Of a stretch of 35,367 nt of DNA, positions 30,267 to 35,367 are shown piece after piece. The notes beneath the pieces were generated by a model. The model was not told the DNA's origin. It did no database searches and saw only the letters and a list, made by a program, of their open reading frames with translations. Source of the stretch: Cryomorphaceae bacterium (GTDB taxonomy: Bacteria > Bacteroidota > Bacteroidia > Flavobacteriales > Schleiferiaceae); NCBI GenBank assembly GCA_013205365.1, contig JABMNC010000070.1:1-35367 (forward strand), read 5' to 3'. The position numbers and the translations under genes are program-made. Position 1 is the first letter of the stretch. Each line of letters starts with the position of its first letter.

Positions 30267-31622
30267 CTACACAAAGTCTGGAGCCCAGGTGCGCACATCC
30301 CATCCGCCAAGGTTGCCCGAAGACATGATGAGTAGGTTGAGCTCGTCGGGCGATTCGCGCTCGATCAGCTCCTTTAGGGCCATGGCATCAGTAAAAACCT
30401 CAACCCCGGGACCAAAGGCCGCTAAGACCGCTTCTGGGGCAAGCGGAGGGAGGTTCTTGTGCGCTACGGCATCCGGATCAAAAAGCACTAAGGCACGGTC
30501 CAATCCTTGGAGTGAGCCTGCGTAACCCGGCAAAAATGCGGGATTCAAGCTGCTGAAGGTATGCAGCTCCAGCAATCCCCAAACTGGGCGGCTGCCAAAA
30601 CTCTCCGAAAAAGCGGCCGTCGTGGCCGCAACCTTAGACGGAGCATGGGCAAAGTCCAAATAAACGTCCCTGCGTGATGACTGGGCGAGGCGCTCGAGCC
30701 GGCGCTGCGCACCCTGAAACGAGGCAATGGCCTCATAAAAGTCCGCCTCTTGGACTCCCATCTCTTGCGCGAGCCATCGGGCCCCTTCGGCGTTGGCGAG
30801 GTTGTGCCTGCCCATCACACTCATGGGCACCTCCCCCATGGAGGTAATCCAATACCACTGGGTTCCTTCGTGCCGGTGCTGCGGTACCCGGTAGGGAATC
30901 TTGCGCAAGGGCGAAGAGTCGGCGAGCACTAGTGCCGCTAAAGCTTCGTCTTCTTCAAAATACAAAAGGGTTCCGCCCGGCTCCATAGAAGCCAAAAATC
31001 CGCGAAACGCTTCAGAATAGGACTCCTGGCTTTCAAAAACATTGACATGGTCCCAAGCCATTCCCGTTATCAAGCCTATATGAGCCTTGTACAGGTGAAA
31101 CTTTGGCCGCGGATCCAAGGGCGATGCAAGGTACTCGTCGCCCTCAAAAACGGCCCAGTCGCCCTGGCCCTGGAGGCGAACGGAGGCTTCTAGGCCCGGA
31201 ACCTGAGCCCCGACAAGATAGTCTGGGAGGCGATCCCAGTACTGCAGCACATGCAGCAGCATTGAGGTTGTAGTGGTTTTGCCGTGGGATCCGCCCACGA
31301 CCACCCGGGTCTGAGCCTCGCAGGCCTTTTGAACGAATTCCGGATAGGAGTACACCGGTATGCCCAGTTCTTGGGCGCGAAGGAGCTCAGGATTGTCCTT
31401 TCGAGCGTGCATTCCTAGGACCACGGCGTCGAGCGCTGCATGGATGCGGCCTGGGAACCACCCTTCTGCCTCTGGCAAAAGACCGGCTGCAGCCAAGTGG
31501 CTGCGACTGGGTTCAAAAATTGCGTCGTCGCTGCCCGTTACCCGGGTTCCCTCACGGGTCGAGAGGGCTAGCGCGAGGCTGTGCATCGCGCTTCCGCCAA
31601 TGGCGATAAAATGAAGATTCAT
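30267..31622 (-). CDS. mpl: Mpl-type Mur ligase (UDP-MurNAc:tripeptide ligase)
   Basis: Reattaches recycled murein tripeptide (L-Ala-D-Glu-meso-Dap) to UDP-MurNAc in the cytoplasm, sparing de novo synthesis. The 451-aa product has the Mur ligase N-domain IHFIAIGGSAMHSLAL-like start, the ATP-binding GGSHGKTTTTSML (P-loop), the DEYLASPLDPRPKF segment, MGRHNLANAEG and the C-domain DFAHAPSKV, which separates Mpl from MurC (where DDYGHHP is usual). The operon with a lipoprotein and an acyltransferase suits envelope maintenance. It starts 6 bases after the MbnP-like gene stop. Confidence 0.9.
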   Translation of the reverse strand: MNLHFIAIGGSAMHSLALALSTREGTRVTGSDDAIFEPSRSHLAAAGLLPEAEGWFPGRIHAALDAVVLGMHARKDNPELLRAQELGIPVYSYPEFVQKACEAQTRVVVGGSHGKTTTTSMLLHVLQYWDRLPDYLVGAQVPGLEASVRLQGQGDWAVFEGDEYLASPLDPRPKFHLYKAHIGLITGMAWDHVNVFESQESYSEAFRGFLASMEPGGTLLYFEEDEALAALVLADSSPLRKIPYRVPQHRHEGTQWYWITSMGEVPMSVMGRHNLANAEGARWLAQEMGVQEADFYEAIASFQGAQRRLERLAQSSRRDVYLDFAHAPSKVAATTAAFSESFGSRPVWGLLELHTFSSLNPAFLPGYAGSLQGLDRALVLFDPDAVAHKNLPPLAPEAVLAAFGPGVEVFTDAMALKELIERESPDELNLLIMSSGNLGGWDVRTWAPDFV

Positions 31623-31628
31623 GCGCCC

Positions 31629-32399
31629 TTAGAGCTGTATCTGGTATGCCTTCAGTAAATTGAGGCGAAACGAGGGCAGCAAGGGGAAGAACAGCGGATT
31701 GCTCGGATCCACGTCGACAGCATCCACTACGGCTGGATCAGCACCTTCCAAAAGCAGGTTTACCTTGACCAGGACATTGATGTTGACGTCGCGTCCCTTG
31801 CGCACGGTGAACTGGCTTTGGTAGTCGACAAGCTCGTTGAGCGCTTCAGAGCTGATGGTGTACTTAAAGGGCTTGTAGGGCTTATCACTGGTGGTGTCTG
31901 TAGGCAGCTTCCACCAGCCCTCAATAACCACGGCATTGTAGCCACCATTGGGCCGCGCGAGTCGGTTCATGGCGCTCTCTGGAGACCAAGAATTCGTTGG
32001 AATCGCGTTTTGGGCACTGTCGAGGCCGATGCGCCAAAAGTGCCGGCCTGAGTAGGTGCCTGTTGGGATTTTGTAAATCGGGGTATATCCGCCAAAAAGA
32101 GAAGAAGTCGTAGTCAAAACAAAGTCAGAACTGTCGCCCTTGACCGGGAAGACGGTGTCGCCCAGGTGGTTCTCAAAATGGTAGAATCCCATTCCGATTT
32201 CTACATTCTTAAAGCGTATTTGGGTCCCGCTCAGGTCTAAAGCAAACACTTGATTGGTATCAATCAATTTGTTTTTGAAGTAGAAGAAGTGGCGAAGCAC
32301 AATGTTTCGCTCCTCCATCGGGGCAGGTGGATCGACAAACGTAGCCTCGCAACCAACCAATACCAGGGCCGCAAGCGCGGCAAACCAAACATTCTTCAT
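31629..32399 (-). CDS. MbnP-like lipoprotein
   Basis: A 256-aa lipoprotein (signal WFAALAALVLVGCEA, lipobox LVGC). The layout resembles MbnP-family periplasmic proteins: an N-terminal strand with LRHFFYFKN, the FKNVEIGMGFYHF segment where such proteins usually have a YYISN-like stretch, a region HFWRIGLDSAQN and a late GGYNAVVIEGWW. MbnP proteins bind copper or tryptophan-derived ligands; here this is only a fold-level guess. It follows the acyltransferase gene by 9 bases. A TAATTTTA box 4 bases upstream may give it its own promoter. Confidence 0.6.
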   Translation of the reverse strand: MKNVWFAALAALVLVGCEATFVDPPAPMEERNIVLRHFFYFKNKLIDTNQVFALDLSGTQIRFKNVEIGMGFYHFENHLGDTVFPVKGDSSDFVLTTTSSLFGGYTPIYKIPTGTYSGRHFWRIGLDSAQNAIPTNSWSPESAMNRLARPNGGYNAVVIEGWWKLPTDTTSDKPYKPFKYTISSEALNELVDYQSQFTVRKGRDVNINVLVKVNLLLEGADPAVVDAVDVDPSNPLFFPLLPSFRLNLLKAYQIQL

Positions 32400-32403
32400 A
32401 AGA

Positions 32404-32411
32404 TAAAATTA
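32404..32411 (-). promoter_or_regulatory. weak candidate -7 element of the MbnP-like gene
   Basis: Minus strand TAATTTTA, one base off TAnnTTTG, across the stop of the preceding acyltransferase gene and 4 bases from ATG 32399. Confidence 0.3.
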
Positions 32412-33170
32412 CGCATTTACTAGTGACTCTGGCGGCGGCACTTGCTCAATGGCCGCCATCACCTGCTCTAAAATCTGCTGCGGAGTAGCATCTTCGGCAA
32501 ACTGCAAGGGCTCCTTGAAGCGAATGGTAAGCTCAGTGCGCCGCTTTTTAACCCTCAGCCCCTTTTTGTCAAACCCTCGACGAAAGCCGTCTACCACCAC
32601 AGGAACCACTATGGGATTCAGATCCTTTATAAGATGGGCCGTGCCACGCCGACCTGGGGCATAGGGTTTGGTAGTACCCTGAGGGAAGGTGATTACCCAT
32701 CCGGCCTGAATGGCCTTGCGAATGCCCTCGAGGTCCTTAGGATCCACCCCTCGATTGATTTCTTGGCCCGCCTCGCGCCAGGTCCGCTTAATGCTCACCG
32801 AGCCTGCCAAGGCAAGCAAACGAGGGAGGGGGCCCGACTTCATCGTTTCTTTAGCCGCAATAAAAAACAGGTTCATACGGGGATTCATCACTGGCCACCA
32901 ACGGTTTACGCGGTTAGGCATCCCGTTTCGAAGGTGCATAAAAACCAAAAACATCGAAGCAACGTCCATAAAGTACGTTTGGTGATTGCTCACAAAAAGT
33001 ACGTTTTGGTTCGGCAGGTTTTTGAGGTGTTCCATTCCCTCCACCTTGGTGCGGTGAATATGGTTCAAGCGGTACCAGGTAACAGTGCCGAAGCAAAATA
33101 TTACCATGCGCTTGGCCCACAATGGATTGCCAAAAGGATCGCGGTAGGGAAGTCGCCGAATCTTCTTCAT
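32409..33170 (-). CDS. 1-acyl-sn-glycerol-3-phosphate acyltransferase family protein
   Basis: A PlsC-like acyltransferase of 253 aa, normally acting at the inner membrane in phospholipid synthesis. The catalytic NHQTYFMD (NHx4D) lies at about residues 61-68, SVSIKR follows in the acyl-acceptor region, and FPQGTTKP takes the place of the canonical FPEGT block III (Glu replaced by Gln). The start is ATG 33170 (a TTG one codon earlier is less likely), 8 bases from a TAGATTTG box. It heads the acyltransferase-lipoprotein-mpl operon. The Gln in block III may reduce or alter activity. Confidence 0.85.
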   Translation of the reverse strand: MKKIRRLPYRDPFGNPLWAKRMVIFCFGTVTWYRLNHIHRTKVEGMEHLKNLPNQNVLFVSNHQTYFMDVASMFLVFMHLRNGMPNRVNRWWPVMNPRMNLFFIAAKETMKSGPLPRLLALAGSVSIKRTWREAGQEINRGVDPKDLEGIRKAIQAGWVITFPQGTTKPYAPGRRGTAHLIKDLNPIVVPVVVDGFRRGFDKKGLRVKKRRTELTIRFKEPLQFAEDATPQQILEQVMAAIEQVPPPESLVNA

Positions 33171-33178
33171 CAATTGGG

Positions 33179-33186
33179 CAAATCTA
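33179..33186 (-). promoter_or_regulatory. candidate -7 element of the acyltransferase operon
   Basis: Minus strand TAGATTTG, an exact TAnnTTTG match, ending 8 bases before ATG 33170. Confidence 0.5.
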
Positions 33187-33201
33187 CATCACCTTTGCCA
33201 A

Positions 33202-33633
33202 GTGGATTTCGATAATTGGCCAAATACCAACCTGCAACCAGACCCTCAAGGGAGGCTTTGGGATGCCTTGCGCCGCAAATGGGTTGCCGGAACGCCCGAA
33301 GAATTCGTGCGCCAGCATTTTTTGCAGCGCCTAATTTTAGAAGGCCATTACCCCCCGGAGTCGATTGCCGTTGAGCGCGGACTCTTGGTGCACGGGCAAC
33401 GAAAGCGTTTTGACGCCGTGGTTTTTTGCCAAGGAAAACCCTGGTTGCTCATTGAATGCAAGGCGGCAAGCCAGCCATTGAACGACGCGGTGTGCCAGCA
33501 ATGGATGCGCTACAACCTGCCGCTCGAGGCACCATGGGGCTGGTTGACCAACGGGCAGAGCGGTCGATTTTTTTCTTCAGACGGCCAAGAAAGACCGGCC
33601 ATCCTGCCTGCATTTGGTACCTTTGCACTTTAG
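33202..33633 (+). CDS. stand-alone HsdR N-terminal-like domain protein
   Basis: A 143-aa protein matching the N-terminal nuclease-like domain of type I restriction HsdR subunits (HSDR_N_2). It has GTPEEFVRQHFLQRLI, IAVERGLLV, KRFDAVVF and LLIECKAA, the last two being the D...ExK core of a PD-(D/E)xK fold. There is no helicase part and no hsdM or hsdS nearby, and such single-domain proteins are common in Bacteroidota, so a restriction role is doubtful. The start is GTG 33202, with no ATG in frame upstream before the promoter region; a weak CACCTTTG box lies at 33190-33197. The purB promoter box lies within its last codons. Confidence 0.8.
   Translation: MDFDNWPNTNLQPDPQGRLWDALRRKWVAGTPEEFVRQHFLQRLILEGHYPPESIAVERGLLVHGQRKRFDAVVFCQGKPWLLIECKAASQPLNDAVCQQWMRYNLPLEAPWGWLTNGQSGRFFSSDGQERPAILPAFGTFAL
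33618..33625 (+). promoter_or_regulatory. candidate -7 element of purB
   Basis: TACCTTTG, an exact consensus match inside the 3' end of the HsdR-N-like gene, 17 bases before the purB ATG. Confidence 0.5.
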
Positions 33634-33642
33634 GAACGCACC

Positions 33643-34983
33643 ATGAACCAAGCCCTGCACGCGCTCTCGCCCCTCGACGGCCGCTATCAAAAGAATGCTG
33701 CCCCGCTGCGCCCCTACTTCTCGGAATTTGGCCTTATTCGCTACCGTGTTTTGGTCGAGGTCCGCTACTTTATTGCTCTATCGGCACTGAACCTCAAGGG
33801 ATTACCTTCTCTAAACACTGCACAAACCGCCGAGCTCCACCTCATTTACTCCGACTTTAAAGAGTCCGACGCTCTGCAAATCAAAGAAATTGAGGCGACC
33901 ATTAACCACGACGTCAAGGCCGTCGAGTACTTTCTCAAAGAACGCTTTGAAGCCCTGGGAATGGGCGACCGAGTGGAATTTATTCACTTCGGACTCACCT
34001 CCCAAGACGTCAACAACACCGCGATTCCGCTCTCCCTTCTCGAGGCCCATCGCGACGTGCTTCGGCCGGCCTTGGTCGAACTTATGGACCGTTTGGAGTC
34101 TCAGGCATCCGAGTGGGACCAACTTCCCATGCTTGCCCGCACCCACGGCCAGCCTGCCTCCCCTACCCGACTGGGCAAGGAATGGCGCGTATTTCGCGAA
34201 CGCCTCAGCCAGCAGCTTCAGCTTCTGGACGGTCTTCCCTTCGCAGGCAAGTTTGGCGGAGCTACCGGCAACTTTAACGCCCACAGCGTGGCCTACCCCG
34301 GAGTGGATTGGCACCACTTTGCTTCGGGTTTTTTGCGCGATGAGCTGGGCTTGCTGCGCAGCCATCCCACGACGCAAATTGAGCACTACGACTATTTAGC
34401 AGCCTACTGCGACGCACTCAAGCGCCTGAACACCATCATGATTGACTTGGCGCGCGACGCCTGGCAGTACATCTCTATGGACTACTTCAAGCAGCGCATT
34501 AATCCCAACGAAGTGGGATCCTCTGCGATGCCGCATAAGGTCAACCCCATAGACTTTGAAAATGCCGAGGGCAACTTTGGTATTGCCAACGCCTGGCTTG
34601 AGCACCTGGCGGCCAAGCTGCCCATCAGCCGGCTGCAGCGCGACCTCACCGATTCTACGGTCTTGCGCAACGTGGGCATGCCCCTTGGCCACATGCTGCT
34701 CGCCTACTCCAGCCTTCAGCGCGGACTCGGTAAGTTGGTAGTACACGAGGCCGCCATCGCGGCCGACCTCGAGAACCATTGGGAAGTGGTCGCAGAAGGT
34801 CTTCAAACCATTCTGCGGCGTGAAGGCTATCCCAAACCCTATGAAGCGCTTAAAGCACTTACGCGCACTTCGGGAAGGGTTACCTCCGACGTCATTGCAG
34901 CCTTCATTGAAGGATTGGCGGTTAGCGAAGAAGTCAAGGCAGAGCTTCGCTCGCTGACTCCCTCGAACTACACCGGGCAATGA
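33643..34983 (+). CDS. purB: adenylosuccinate lyase
   Basis: Acts twice in purine synthesis, splitting fumarate from SAICAR and from adenylosuccinate. The 446-aa product belongs to the fumarase/aspartase superfamily. It shows LSPLDGRY at the N-terminus, HFGLTSQDVNNTA, ARTHGQPASPT with the catalytic His, and the flexible signature loop GSSAMPHKVNPIDFENAEGN. This is the longer, E. coli-like PurB form. It starts 9 bases after the HsdR-N-like gene and its TGA stop overlaps the next ATG (ATGA at 34980-34983). Confidence 0.97.
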   Translation: MNQALHALSPLDGRYQKNAAPLRPYFSEFGLIRYRVLVEVRYFIALSALNLKGLPSLNTAQTAELHLIYSDFKESDALQIKEIEATINHDVKAVEYFLKERFEALGMGDRVEFIHFGLTSQDVNNTAIPLSLLEAHRDVLRPALVELMDRLESQASEWDQLPMLARTHGQPASPTRLGKEWRVFRERLSQQLQLLDGLPFAGKFGGATGNFNAHSVAYPGVDWHHFASGFLRDELGLLRSHPTTQIEHYDYLAAYCDALKRLNTIMIDLARDAWQYISMDYFKQRINPNEVGSSAMPHKVNPIDFENAEGNFGIANAWLEHLAAKLPISRLQRDLTDSTVLRNVGMPLGHMLLAYSSLQRGLGKLVVHEAAIAADLENHWEVVAEGLQTILRREGYPKPYEALKALTRTSGRVTSDVIAAFIEGLAVSEEVKAELRSLTPSNYTGQ

Positions 34984-35367
34984 AGTATCCGGAGGTTGCG
35001 CCGATGGTTTTGGGCGAAACCGTCATTCCTTCGGGCTCTACCAAAACCGTAGACCTGCAGATTGCCCGGCTTCTCTCAGGAACCCTTATTCACATGCCGG
35101 TGCATGTCTTTCGCAGCGACCGCCCGGGCCCAACGGTGCTGCTCAGCGGCGGTCTTCACGGCGACGAGGTCAACGGCATCGAAGCCGTGCGTCGCATGAT
35201 GTCTCTGGGGCTTTTTGACAACCTCGAATGCGGCTCAATAATAGCCCTTCCCATTATTAATGTCTACGGATTCCTCTTTTTTAGCCGGGATGTTCCCGAC
35301 GGAAAAGACGTCAACCGAAGTTTTCCTGGTTCACCCCAGGGCTCCCTTGCGAGCTTGGTAGCCTACA
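34980..35367 (+). CDS. succinylglutamate desuccinylase/aspartoacylase family protein (partial)
   Basis: A gene cut off by the window edge; 129 codons are visible. It starts with ATG 34980, overlapping the purB stop as ATGA. It shows the zinc-binding motif SGGLHGDEVNG (His and Glu ligands about residues 60-63), then PIINVYGF and DVNRSFPG with the substrate-binding Asn-Arg, as in the M14 AstE/AspA subfamily. In Bacteroidota such genes are often beside rimK-like ATP-grasp genes; the downstream gene is not visible. The substrate is uncertain. Confidence 0.85.
   Translation, partial: MKYPEVAPMVLGETVIPSGSTKTVDLQIARLLSGTLIHMPVHVFRSDRPGPTVLLSGGLHGDEVNGIEAVRRMMSLGLFDNLECGSIIALPIINVYGFLFFSRDVPDGKDVNRSFPGSPQGSLASLVAY

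Noticed and set aside
33202..33633. Type I restriction system
   Set aside because: Only an N-terminal-like domain; no helicase, hsdM or hsdS in the window.
1..35367. CRISPR, mobile element, tRNA, rRNA or prophage
   Set aside because: No spaced direct repeats, terminal inverted repeats, transposase or integrase motifs, or cloverleaf-like sequences were seen; gaps are all short.

Overview
The window is a densely packed, roughly 55-60% GC chromosomal segment from a member of the Bacteroidota, most likely Flavobacteriales or a close relative (inference). Four things point there. An 8-base signal of the form TAnnTTTG, the known -7 element of Bacteroidota promoters, lies just upstream of many start codons. 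Shine-Dalgarno sequences are largely absent. Families typical of the phylum occur (DUF4293, DUF4920, an Mpl-type Mur ligase, an LptD-like barrel, Rho with a long low-complexity insert). The gene neighbourhoods are also familiar for the phylum. No mobile element, prophage, CRISPR array, tRNA or rRNA is visible, and no gap reaches 300 bases.

Layout. 38-3861 (-) is a menaquinone operon, menI-menF-menD-menB, with GTGA start/stop overlaps at menI/menF and menF/menD. Divergent from it, 3922-7119 (+) is the translation operon thrS-infC-rpmI-rplT, ending in a convincing hairpin terminator; infC has no ATG, GTG or TTG at a sensible start. 7223-9932 (-) holds ridA, lpdA and an orphan ABC ATPase. 9974-10576 (+) is a class I glutamine amidotransferase (PabA/TrpG type), which overlaps convergently with the LptD-like gene (10539-13025, -). 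13024-18226 (+) is a six-gene run: cell-wall amidase with SPOR-like tail, MlaD-type MCE protein, membrane Fe-S protein, small HAD-like protein, HdrB-like Fe-S protein and a conserved unknown. 18238-19693 (-) carries a DUF4920 lipoprotein, a haem-c lipoprotein and a NUDIX hydrolase, divergent from ilvE (19775-20827, +).

20831-25412 contains a conserved unknown, a TIGR01777 epimerase-like gene, a PH-like membrane protein, an ABC exporter and truA. 25411-28264 holds a YfcE-like phosphoesterase, DUF4293 and rho, the last with 24 hexapeptide repeats. 28382-30204 (+) is pyrR-pyrB plus a small conserved gene. 30267-33170 (-) is an acyltransferase, an MbnP-like lipoprotein and mpl. 33202 to the end (+) is a stand-alone HsdR-N-like protein, purB and a truncated M14-family gene.

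The content is mostly housekeeping and I do not see a clear new defence or mobile system. The most interesting points are architectural. Two divergent gene pairs (lptD/amidase and truA/yfcE) share a single CATG that holds both start codons, with promoter-like boxes inside each other's coding sequence. Many genes look leaderless. infC needs a non-canonical start codon with a tiny overlapping ORF in front of it. MenD has Glu where the ThDP/Mg motif normally has Asp. Two Fe-S genes flank a HAD-like gene in an envelope operon and may form an undescribed redox complex.
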